DNA of 64,000 bases. Origin: Oxyruncus cristatus (lineage: Eukaryota; Chordata; Aves; Passeriformes; Cotingidae). The notes under the pieces are model-generated. The model was not told the DNA's origin. It worked only from the letters and a program-made list of their open reading frames with translations, and ran no database searches. Shown piece by piece: positions 25,141-35,575 of the stretch. Each line of letters begins with the position of its first letter. The first letter of the stretch is position 1. Position numbers and translations under genes: made by a program. Location: NCBI GenBank assembly GCA_013399855.1, contig VXAY01006690.1, positions 1,095,667-1,159,666 of the forward strand, written 5' to 3'.

Positions 25141-28100
25141 TGAGATCTTTTACAAGGTCTAACACTTCAGAAGATTTATCCATTGCAATTTATCGCATCA
25201 TCAAGGTCGTGTGTCATGATTACTAAGAATTTCTGTATAACAACAAGGAGCAAAAACAGTACCCAGAAACCTCCCCAGAGCTTGATTTGCCAATTATTAT
25301 GGAAGGAAGCTTTTTTTGTTTGCCATTTTATCTGAAACTCATTCACAGTACTTCTTATTTAATTCATTTGCAACAATTAATTTTCACCACTGAATAAACA
25401 CAAACACACTGATTAACAGAAACTTCATTCCATGTTTTGTCTAGAGAAATCAGAATATTTGCATACTGCCTTTCTGTACAACTAGTGAAAATCAGTGTAA
25501 TCCAATGTTATTTCGCTAATGTGATAAACACATACAGAGGAATTATCTTTATTCATTATTATAATCTCCTAAATAGATTGGAAGAGTTGTTCAGGTAGTG
25601 TTCAACAAATTTTATTTGCATATAATTTATTAAACTCGAGCTCTCTGAATATGTTGGAGACCAAATGCAAAGAGATGGATAGCACACAAAACATGCCTCC
25701 AATTTTAAAGGTATGCCTTACAACATCCAGCTTTTTTAGAAAATTCATGAGAACATTATAATGATTGGTGATCAAAGGAAAGATGTCTACCAACAAGCCT
25801 AAAAACATACAGTCATACCTAATCCCTTTGTCCTAGGGAGCAAAGGAGCACAGGAACACACGGGCAACAATTACCTGGGTTTTTTTCCTTCCGTTGTGGC
25901 TTGTTTCTTTTGCTTTTTGCCTTATAATAATCCCATCACTGCTGTTGCGGGATTTTACTCATAATTAACACCATCTGTACCTAACAAAGGCCTTCCATCT
26001 TTCTGGTATTTACCTGCCTGCAGAGGCCATGCATTGAGTTGCAAACCCGCCCGACTTCGACTGCAGCATGCTGATATGAAAGCAATGAATCTTAGCTATG
26101 GACATTTCCCCATGAAAATTCGCAGAGCATCGAAGAAAATTACAGTCCATTGTCACAAATAAGGCTTTCTAATGCAAATCACATTTCAATTAAAGCAATA
26201 ATGGTGTACACTCAGTTACCTATTACAACCATGGTAAAGACAAAATTAGACTTTGCTTACCACAGAAAAATCTTATTTAACACTGTATCAGTTTAAAGGG
26301 TGCTGACAATCTTTTTATACCACAGATTTTGTCATTTACTGAGAATGAGCAGTAGGAAAAGCTGAAGTTATAATTTTTTTATAATAGTAAAAACCAAGTG
26401 ACTTGAAAACAATCATTCAAGAGAAATTCACTTATATATTTAAGGTAAATTTTCTTTATATCAGAAAATTACACCTATCACTCTATTTGACAATTGAGCC
26501 ATTGATAAAACTAAGAGCTGTTCTTAGGAATTAAAAGTTTCTTTTTCCTTCTTTGTGTAAAAAAGAGGTGGAGAGAACACATATAATTGCATTTACTTCA
26601 GTGTGGAACAAAATTTATCAGCCCATAGAAATGGCCAGAAACTGATGCACTATTAACGAAATTAAAATTAACAAAATATTAAATTTTACAAGGCCACCAA
26701 CCGCAAGATACCGTGGGAGCCTTTCTGTATTCTTTCCCAAGAATTCTCATTATGAAGGGAACAAAACTGTTTTTAATCTGCTTGCCAAGACACAGACCAC
26801 TGTAATTTTAGCAATTTGAGTAATGGTAAATATAATCTAACACCATTTCCTTGAATCAGATCCCAGAATTTCAACTTCTACATCTCTAGTCCTGTGTCAT
26901 AAAAAAAATATATATCTATTAACTCTAATGTGTACTTAGTATAACAGAAGGCTCTTAGTGTGGGTTAATTAGATTAGTAAGAGAAAGAAGAAATTTATAA
27001 ACATAATTAAAATATTTTTGCATGAGCAAGTTTCACTGTAAGTAGGAAGACTTGAAACAAAGCTTAGTGCTATTTAAGCCCTACTTACTTAATTCCTCAA
27101 ATATGAAGACTGAAATGCTGTGGAAAATTCTGCACACACTCAAAATACTGGTAAATGTATATTTAAGAGCACAGAACCCTGAACTGTGCAGGATATCCTC
27201 AGTAAAACAATACAGCATAAATCTAAAACTGGTTACTGGAGAAAAAATAAATCTATATTTAACACTTGTATGTCTTGCAGATTGAAAAGAAGAAATACAC
27301 TCAGAAAACCAAGTTGTAAACTGAAATCCATAATAAAATCTAAGATCAAGCTGAACTTTCTCTAAGAACTGATTTCTGATCATATCAGATATGTCCGAAC
27401 TTTTTTTTATACATCAGGCCAATGGGACCCACTCAAAATTCAGATGTAGCAGCACTGAATTGTTGATTTACAATTAAAATTAAATTATACTGCTTTTTCC
27501 CCAAAGGGCCATGAAACTGAGAAAGAATCATCAAAACGTTCTGCAAATTATTCCACATAATATGGAAAAGTTTAATGTTTTGTAATGAAAATGAGACTGG
27601 TATCTAAAAACACTTGAGTGTTGATGTTTACACAGACTTACTGAACTACGCAGTTAAACTTCATACCTCATACATGTCTGTAAAAGGGGTAACACAGCCT
27701 AAACAAACGAGAAAGATGTAAATTCTCTTGGGCAGTAACTGTAATAAATTGAAATAAATCATCCTCATCAGGCTTGGAGTATTTCTATAGAACATTTTGC
27801 TGCACAAAATCAAATGTCTTTCAGGAGACAAAACGGCAGCAGTAGCAAATAAGCAGGAAAGCCAAACATGGTACACAATCACAACTTATCCTCAAATATT
27901 CCCACAAAATAACAGAGTTCATAAGGACTTGAAATAAAGTGTCACTCAGGGAAAAAAATACTTTTGCTAGTAAAACATTCCAAGAGAACTGGCTAATGAC
28001 ACTTTCCTCCTTTTGCTGTCACACAGGAAACTCCTCAAATAGAATATTTGTTTCCAGTGAACCCTTCCTAATATATTGCCATACAATGTCAAGAAAAAAG

Positions 28101-28215
28101 TGTGAATCGTTCAAGATAAGAATCAAGCCTTTTCATGTTGTATTGTTTTGTTAGGCAATTCCTAGTATAGCATCTGTGATGTGTTTTCCGCCAATATTAC
28201 TACTAAGCAAGTAGG
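25141..28215. other. Intronic stretch without recognised genes
   Basis: AT-rich intron. It contains the candidate conserved block at 25880-26220 (listed separately) and otherwise only short chance frames. Confidence 0.55.
25880..26220. promoter_or_regulatory. Candidate conserved non-coding element
   Basis: A complex, non-repetitive block with an exact octamer ATGCAAAT at 26172-26179, nearby TTTCAATTAAAG, and scattered CpGs (for example near 26047-26060 and 26121-26134) that are unusual in this CpG-depleted intron. These are features often seen in deeply conserved enhancers. Function is inferred from appearance only. Confidence 0.25.
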
Positions 28216-28270
28216 TAGAATAACTTAGGTTGGAAGAGACCTTTAAGATCATCAAGTCTAATTGTTAACA
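28216..28270 (-). mobile_element. CR1 3'-end fragment (minus strand)
   Basis: Read on plus as the reverse of a CR1 tail: TTAGGTTGGAAGAGACC followed by TTTAAGATCATCAAGTC. Only about 55 bases survive. Unlike most CR1 pieces here, it lies in the sense orientation of KCNMA1. Confidence 0.85.
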
Positions 28271-31200
28271 AAGGTGGCAAAAACTTGCTTCACTCTAAAT
28301 ACTAAAAGACAAGGCCAAAAAACCTGAACTCAAAGGTACCAATGAAGGGCAAGAAAACTGTTTTCCTGGAGGGAATGACAATCCTTTCAAAAAGTCATCC
28401 ACATATAGAACAAAACATAAAAATACAATTAATGTGTCTCTAAGTGAAAGTGGATTTTTATGCAGTGAAATATGTATGTGAATCCTTTTTTGTATGTAGA
28501 TATCTAATATATTTGTTTTTAATAGAAGTTGGACAAAAGAAAGAATAATGATGCAGTAGTCAGCAAGTCAGCAATGAAACTGCAATCATGACAAGGTGGC
28601 TTAACAATTAAAGATGTTCTCTTTTTTTCTTATAAAATAATTTGATTAATGGTTTTTGGTGGCTAAACATATCTATTTGTGCTCTCCTCTCCTGTCACAG
28701 CATTGCTGAAATGGGCATGGAGATGTGGAGGGTATGTAGGGTATTTTCTGATAGCTTTAGAAACTTATAAAGCCTTAAGGAAAGTCTAAAATAGACATAT
28801 TTGCAAAAAGCACAAAGCTCACTTTAAAATATTAGTTTAGAAACCAGGCTGGGAACCTGAAACCACTTTCCAGCTTTCTGATTAAGAACGCAACAGTTGA
28901 GAACAAGCTCACAGCTCAGCATGAACCTACATGTCTGTGTATTGGTATAAATCTTCCTATTCAGAGCACTACTGTTATTCTTAGATCCAGCTGCTTTACA
29001 CTCATTGCCAAATGGCACTTTTATGTACAATTCTAATCGAGTACAATGTGACACAGTATTGGAAAAAAATAGCTACTTAGGAATAAGTATGCTGGTGCCT
29101 CTGAAAAAACAACCCCAAAAAGCTAATCTGAAAAACACATGTGAGTAGAACATACAAAGCAAGTTGTAAGACTTCTTATTTTTTTTCACTTTGTCCTTGA
29201 TGGGCTCTATGATTTCTACACTGACATCAGTTTTTAGGAAAGGGACTCTAGTAAATGAGGTAAACTTCTAGAGACAGGACAGCAACAACCAGTCATTAGA
29301 AAGTAAACTCTTTGGCAAAAACAAAACAAACAAACAAACAACCCCACAAACTTCTATTCTCTATAGTTGTGTATTACATTATATTGCACCCCAGAAGAGA
29401 ACTCAGAACCAGAGCATAAAAGGATATTCACATCATAAACAGTTTCCATGCTACTGCCATTACCGGAAATAGAAAATAGGAGTCCTTAGTTGCCAGTTTA
29501 GCAGAAAATGGAGCTCTCTCCTAATGCTTTTACTGACCATGCCTAAAGATGATCATGGCAAATGTTATTCTCTACTCTATTCAAGTCAGTAATTCAGTAC
29601 AACATACGGAGGGTCAGAATGACAACAGGAAATGAAAATGGGCAGTGCATCTCTAGTATTCATGTAAATAATACTCAGAGACGGGCTTCTATATGTATTT
29701 GCTAAAACACCTTTTACATGCAGAAAAATAAACAGAAGTGGACAAAGGAAGGAGGAAGTTTGTGAAAAATACATATAAAAAAAGCACATAAAAATAAAAA
29801 GCATTTGCAGACATCAAGCTTTATTCTACTGCAGCACATTCAGTAGATTTCTGACAACCATATAAAGTCAGACTTTCCTCTTCAGAGGAGGATAATTCCA
29901 TCATTTTCTTACCTTGAAAAATTAAATGATGACAAATTTTAAAGGCAACATGAATAGGAAAAGAAGTGTTGTTACAATAATGATGTTATTCTGTACTGAA
30001 GTAGAGCTGCTTATGACTTGTTCTTTGAATATTGTGCTATTATTTAAACCAAAAATGACAGACAGACATCAAAGTGAAAAAAAAAATCTCTAAAAATAAA
30101 ATTTAATTATTTGATTATTTAAGCATTGATGATGGGGGAATGGAGATGTGGAGAGTATTTCTTACCTAAAGATTAGAAAAATTATGTGAATAGTATTTAT
30201 GATATCTCTTTGGCAAATGTTTCATATCTATCTGCTATTCTCAATATTGAAAAATACCACTGACCAAGAAAACAGTTTTTTATGAATGAGATTCTAAAAA
30301 TAAAGGAAGGAAGGAGTCTAGTCCACAGTAATAAGTGAAATATTTCCTAACAGGACGTGACTGAACTTACTTGACAGGAATGCTAAGATTGTCATTTCTT
30401 TGCTAAATAAATTCTCAGTTTAAGGACGGAAATCTTCCATTAGTTTCTACAACACATCACTGAAAGTGTACATATTCAGTTTAAAGAAAAATATTCTATA
30501 TGCACCTTGTGAAGATAACAATTCAAAGTGGTGCCTTGTAAAAAGTAGAAGCACTGAATAATATTATTTAAGAATAATCTTAATGAAAGGATTGGATGAA
30601 CCTCTGTAGTTTTCAAATTAGTAACCTCCATTCTTTCCACCAAGAATAATTGTTTTTGTGATTGTGCTTAGAACCTTTCCCAAAAGGTGAATTAAGCACT
30701 GCTTCTTACTAAGAAATTCAGTCAGTTCAGACTAAAACAGATGTATATGATCACAGCTGTGCTCATATTTTGTGATGAGGTATGGTGCAGAGTTCCTAAG
30801 TTTGTGCCAGAAACAGAATTAGTACAGACATATTTTATAGCAACTCAAAGCTATTTAATTGGCTCTGCTGAGATGTAGGACTAACTGGTATGGAGGATGT
30901 TGATGAAGCTGTGCTATTTTCTGACCTCAGATCTCTCCAAATAGCATTGCACTGGACATTCCATTTTTCTGGTACTAGTCAGGCGGTGTCTGTTGGAGTG
31001 ATGAACTGGGTAATATAAAAATGCTCTCAGTTTACCCTCTTCTCCCAGCTGTGACAGCCTTCACACTGGTGTCTTCCACTACAATTAACCACGACACACA
31101 TACTTGCCTGACAAAACTCTGTGATCTTTTCACTCATTCCTTCAGCATCTAAGAAAGTGATGTTGTTTTTCCCATTTTTCTTCATGTCCCTGAAGTATGA

Positions 31201-33570
31201 AGGCATGCAGGATTCCTTTGTGGACATACCTGTCATTGCATCTGCAAATCTACTGACAGATTAAGTCTTGAATGAATACATAACTGGCATTTCTTTTAGA
31301 CAACTCCTTACACTAGTAAGGATCGAAGACACATTTTTTGTCACTGTATGCATAAGGTCCAAAACCAGCTAAGAGTCCACAGCACAGGCAGAACACAACA
31401 GCTGTGGAACGCATTGTTAAGGGAAAGCAGACAATGGTACATGTCACCATCTGTCTGGTGGGAGTGCTAGATCCTATTTGTCTGCTCTGTTCCTGGTCAA
31501 GTTGTAGTCTCTGTTGTTCCAGCCATTTTGTTGAGGATATCACAAACATTCTTCTCATCCTACCTTCATTATTTCCTGTTTAACCAAATTTTCAAAGGAA
31601 TGACTTTTCCAAGCATGCACTCGTGGATCTGAAATTGACTCAGATATCACTATATTGATTCTACATTGCTGAAATGGGTGTTAGATCAGCTGCTAATAAA
31701 GAATAAAGCAGAATTTTTCCATTCAGCGATATATCTGTGGTGTTTCTAACATGAATTAAACTGCTAATGAGCATTTAAAAAAAAAAAAAAACAACAAAAA
31801 AAACCCAAGATGTATGTGTGGAAATAAAGGAGGGTAAGAGAGAAGAAAGGAGGAGAAACCAAAGAAAAAGTATGCAAGTAGAGTATATTAACTTGAGGTT
31901 GCCAAATTTAAACTGCAGCAGGAGCTAAATGTTGACTGAAAACCAAGAGAAATGCACAGTTAAAACACTCGTTGATCGAGCAGCCAATAAGCCAGTAGCA
32001 GTATATGGAATGGGTGGCCCACAGAAAGCACCCCAGAGACATCTCCCATGTTGTCAGTTTAACTCTTCTTGAGGAAAACAATCAAAGACTAGAAGAATGC
32101 AGTGCCTGAAATTCATTATATAATCCATTAGTTTCGCAAAATTGCCCCAACACATAGCTGTAGCTTTTGTTGATCCAAAATTGAAACATAAGTGGAAACA
32201 GGTTTTATTCTATTTTACACTTCTGACCTGCACATATAAGCATCCAGGAGCTTTGCCACTGGGCTTTTAAAAGTTTTACAAAGCTCTTCAGAAAAGCATC
32301 ACCTTACGTGGTGACATATTACATTTCAAAAATTAATGAAAACTCATTGCAATGTTAAGAAGGAGCTCTCTTCAAGGGAGCTCAAGACAGAACTTGAGTT
32401 TTCCCACCACTTGGCTCATCTCTGTAAAGAACATTTCTACCTTAGTTATTTGGGTTATGTTTGACACATTGATGGCTTCAAAGTTACAAAATGCAGAGCT
32501 GACATCCATGTATCCAAGAATACCTTTTGCTGGTGCTAACACCTTCCTAAATATCAGTATGTCCAGATGTCAACAGTGGAATGTCTGACTTTCTGAGTCA
32601 GAGAGTGATTGTTTTAGAATACGACCACTGCCCTCACAGACAGCTAGGCGGGCCCACATGGAGTGACTTAGGCATACAATCACAACCTTAACTACTGCAG
32701 TGATGACAAGCCTCAAACTAGTTCAGAGAACAGCATTAAGTATGTTGTCATGGAACCTCAAAAAGCTATTGTTATTTTGAATATCGTCTTCCCAAAAGAA
32801 TTGGAATTCAAGGAAGAATACTCTATTATAAAGTCCTCTTTTATTCTTCTGTGTTAGGCTATCAATTTGTCTGTTACAACACTGAGTGTCCAGTTTGATA
32901 TGAAAACAATATCAAAATATATTCTAAGTTACACCAATTTGTATCAAACCATCACATACCTCAAAAGGTCAGGATGAAACTTTCTATTGCCTGGCCAAAA
33001 CTACAACACTAGAAGATAACATTGGTGTAAATCTAAAAAATATTGAGATGCTCTGAAGACTTTTACTGGTTCACGTTATCTCGGTAGAAATCTATCAAAC
33101 CCAGAAGTTGGAAATACGAACAGGTATGCAACATAAAATGCTGTACTGTTTAATTCATTCAAAGGTTTTCAGAACTGTTCCTATCAGTCTCCTAAGACAC
33201 CTTTTTCTTCCTGTAAACTACAATTTTTTGACAAATACTGTTGGCCTGTATATCTTATCCCAGTCTTGAATTTGAAAGGTTCTACACCTGCATGATGACT
33301 ATAAAAACTGTAATTTTGCAATAGTATGTATAATCTCAACACACAAAAGTAGTCTTTCTATTTATACTAAAGATCTGATGTGACTGTGTTCAATCTAGTT
33401 TATGTAAGATCTTTTTTCCATTCTTGAGTTATTTTTGTAGACCATGTGCTATTATAAAGTTCTTTGCACTCAGGCGATGAGACCAAGCACTGATTTGAAG
33501 AAGATGAATGGAGCAATTTAAAGATGTATAATTGCTGCAGGAAAGGAGAGAAAGAAAAATGTAGTAGAAT
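28271..33570. other. Intronic stretch without recognised genes
   Basis: AT-rich intron with an A/C-rich patch near 29312-29346 and an A run at 31777-31791 followed by further A-rich sequence. Two short minus-strand frames near 31027-31558 contain several cysteines and were considered and rejected as a gene. Confidence 0.55.
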
Positions 33571-33576
33571 ACTCAC
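33571..33576 (-). other. 5' splice site of the KCNMA1 exon
   Basis: The minus strand reads AAA|GTGAGT, close to the vertebrate donor consensus. The intron starts after the second base of a codon (phase 2). Confidence 0.9.
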
Positions 33577-33638
33577 TTTGATGAATCTATGAAGTATATT
33601 ACAAGAGCACCAATACTAAGAGCGAAGACTAAGACAAC
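33577..33638 (-). CDS. KCNMA1: KCNMA1 (BK/Slo1 potassium channel) internal exon encoding transmembrane segment S1, probably exon 2
   Basis: Read on the minus strand, this 62-nt exon translates in phase 0 as VVLVFALSIGALVIYFIDSS plus two bases (AA) of a split codon. That matches, as I recall it, the S1 helix of vertebrate Slo1 residue for residue; the split codon would complete as Asn, the next residue of the channel. Slo1 is the pore-forming alpha subunit of the BK channel in the plasma membrane. It opens on depolarisation and intracellular calcium, and shapes spike repolarisation, smooth-muscle tone and avian hair-cell tuning. S1 follows the extra S0 helix and helps form the voltage-sensor domain and contacts with auxiliary subunits. 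The exon is bounded by a pyrimidine-rich tract plus AG upstream and GTGAGT downstream. The upstream intron is phase 0 and the downstream one phase 2, so skipping this exon would shift the frame. No other KCNMA1 exon is visible in the window, which fits the very long first introns of this gene. The paralogue KCNU1 is less likely because its S1 differs. Confidence 0.95.
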
Positions 33639-33680
33639 CTAAAAAAGAAAAGAGTAATTATTTAACAGAGTTAAATATTT
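33639..33680 (-). other. 3' splice site of the KCNMA1 exon (acceptor, pyrimidine tract, possible branch point)
   Basis: On the minus strand the sequence before the exon reads CTCTTTTCTTTTTTAG, with the AG at 33640-33639. A TTAAC motif at 33670-33674 puts a plausible branch-point A (33671) about 33 nt upstream of the first exon base. The acceptor is strong by eye; the branch point is an inference. Confidence 0.85.
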
Positions 33681-34646
33681 TTTCTTTTACATAGAAAAAA
33701 AAAGACAAGGAAAATAAATCATAAGGCAGTATTGTTTTATTTCAGCTGTCATTTTCTTTAGAAAAATACTCCTACTTGAACTTCAAACATTATATATTAT
33801 CATAGAATGTTTTCTTGCATTGAAAAAGAGACACAAGACAAATCCTAGAGTTCAGGGAAATCCAATACACAATTAGGTTCTAGATCCTAACCTCTGCTAA
33901 ACTATATTCTTAAACTTTAAATGGCATGCAATACTAATGCATAGTATTCAAATCACAATATAGCTTTATCAGACCTATCCTTCAGGATTGCTCATTGGTA
34001 CATAAACAAAGAGTGATTACAGATCAGACTGAATTTCCATTCACATGTGTGGCTGTGAAACCCACAGGAGAAGTGTAAAGCTATGTAAAAATATGCATTT
34101 ACTCTGCACTCTTCTCCATTGAGACTATAGTGAACTTTCAAACAAGTTAAAACAATAGCTTGATGAAGAATGTCATGATCCAAGGAATACATACCCTTGG
34201 AGTTGCAACCCTTCCCCTGCTTTAAATCCATTAAGTTTTTGAACCAAATCATTTTTTTAGGTCTGACATCTACCTATTAATGAATCACCCTTATTAACAA
34301 AATAGAACTTGCTTTTCTGGCTAATGCAGAAGAAACTGGATTAATTACATCTCCCTCTGTCTCTAATTTCTTTTTTCTGAACATAAAACCAATAGCATCG
34401 TCTGTTCTAAAGGCTCCCAAAGATGATAGCTTGTGAACCCATTGCGATTTAGATTTTTGACATCCTTACTCTAGGTTTCTACTTGAAAAATCCACCTGAA
34501 AAATATTTCTAAGTTTCTACCACTTGAAAAGGGCCAATTTGGAATTTAAAAATATGAGACAAATAAGCTATTTTTTGACTCTTCTGGAAGAAATCAGCAA
34601 AGATTCCTGTCTGCTGCACTGAGGATGGGAAAAATGGAAAATTTTT

Positions 34647-34710
34647 CTGAAACTCATGTTATGTGCTGGTCTACATGTCTCCTGAAACTCATGTTATGTG
34701 CTGGTCTACA
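34647..34710. repeat. Direct duplication of a 29-bp unit, period 35
   Basis: The 29 bases at 34647-34675 recur exactly at 34682-34710, separated by 6 bases. The unit begins CTGAAACTCATGTTATG. This is about 1 kb upstream of the S1 exon in gene orientation. No repeat family was recognised. Confidence 0.95.
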
Positions 34711-35066
34711 GAATCAAAATAAAATGCCCCTTAGTCTTCTGGCAGGCACATCTCAAAAAGCTGCTTAGAAATAAGGCCCCTTAAAAAAACCCCACAGAAT
34801 TGATCATTCAGATATAACTAAGGGGACATGCAGATCCTCAAACTGCCCGTTAAAATACAACTTTTTAGCTCAGAAGTGGCTAAAATTTAAAAAAAAAAAA
34901 TTAGAAAATCTTGATTTGACCCAAACCAGTTTTTAAATGCAGCTATTCATTCACTCTGAAATGATTTTATTTCAAATACTAATGGTGATGTTTTAGCCTA
35001 CATTCTGTGGAATCATTTCTACACTATCAGTATCCTCAAAACCACTATTAAGTATATGTATCTCCT

Positions 35067-35291
35067 AAAAAGTAAACACAAAAACAGACTAAAAAAAGAA
35101 AAAAAAAAAAAAAACAAAGCAAAAAATCTACAAAGAACAGAAAAAACCCCCCACAAACAAAAAACAACCAAAAAAAACAAACAAAAAAAAACAAACAAAA
35201 CCCCAAAACCAAACCAAACCAACAAGAAAAAAAACCCAAAATCAACCAAACAAAAAGAGTCAACCCCCCAAAACAACAAAATACAAAAGAG
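35067..35291. repeat. A/C-rich low-complexity tract
   Basis: About 225 bases dominated by A with short C runs (AAACAAAA, CCAAAACC and CCAAACC units), like the tract at 18481-18634. Open frames across it on both strands are artefacts. It lies about 1.4 kb upstream of the S1 exon and would be U/G-rich in the pre-mRNA. Confidence 0.95.
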
Positions 35292-35574
35292 ATATACCCT
35301 ATGGCAAGATTTTTGAGCTTCAGAATGCTGAAATGACCACATAATGCTGAAAATTAATTTTAAAAAACTAAACTTGTAATCCATTTGGGACTCCATAAAC
35401 ACTCTTCTCACCCTTTCAAGTTATCTAAGTATATAAGAACTTTTAGTTTCCTTTTCACTTAGCAAATCTTAAGCTATAACATTCAGTCATTGCCTCCTAG
35501 CCAAAGGAATCTTCTAGAACAAACCCAGCAAAACCGTACACCAACTTTGCATTTCAGTTATATCTAATCCTTTA

Positions 35575-35575
35575 N
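35575..35575. other. Single ambiguous base (N)
   Basis: One unresolved base inside ordinary intronic sequence: an unresolved call, masked heterozygous site or polishing artefact. Confidence 0.99.

Larger units (their letters stand above)
1..33576 (-). other. KCNMA1: 5' part of KCNMA1 intron 2 (downstream of the S1 exon)
   Basis: This is the sequence 3' of the S1 exon in gene orientation. I looked for the next Slo1 exon (the S1-S2 loop and S2) in reverse orientation and did not see it, so the intron runs beyond the left edge of the window. The intron number rests on my recollection of mammalian gene structure; the intronic assignment follows directly from the splice sites. Repeats, CR1 pieces and candidate elements inside it are listed separately. 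Confidence 0.85.

Noticed and set aside
31027..31558. Two minus-strand open frames, one with a signal-peptide-like stretch (MRSTAVVFCLCCGLLAG) and one cysteine-containing, with an apparent AG acceptor and GC donor around 31108-31241
   Set aside because: The frames are short, lie in different phases and match no family I know. The 134-nt pseudo-exon would run into a stop if joined to the KCNMA1 S1 exon. Frames of this length are common by chance in this window.
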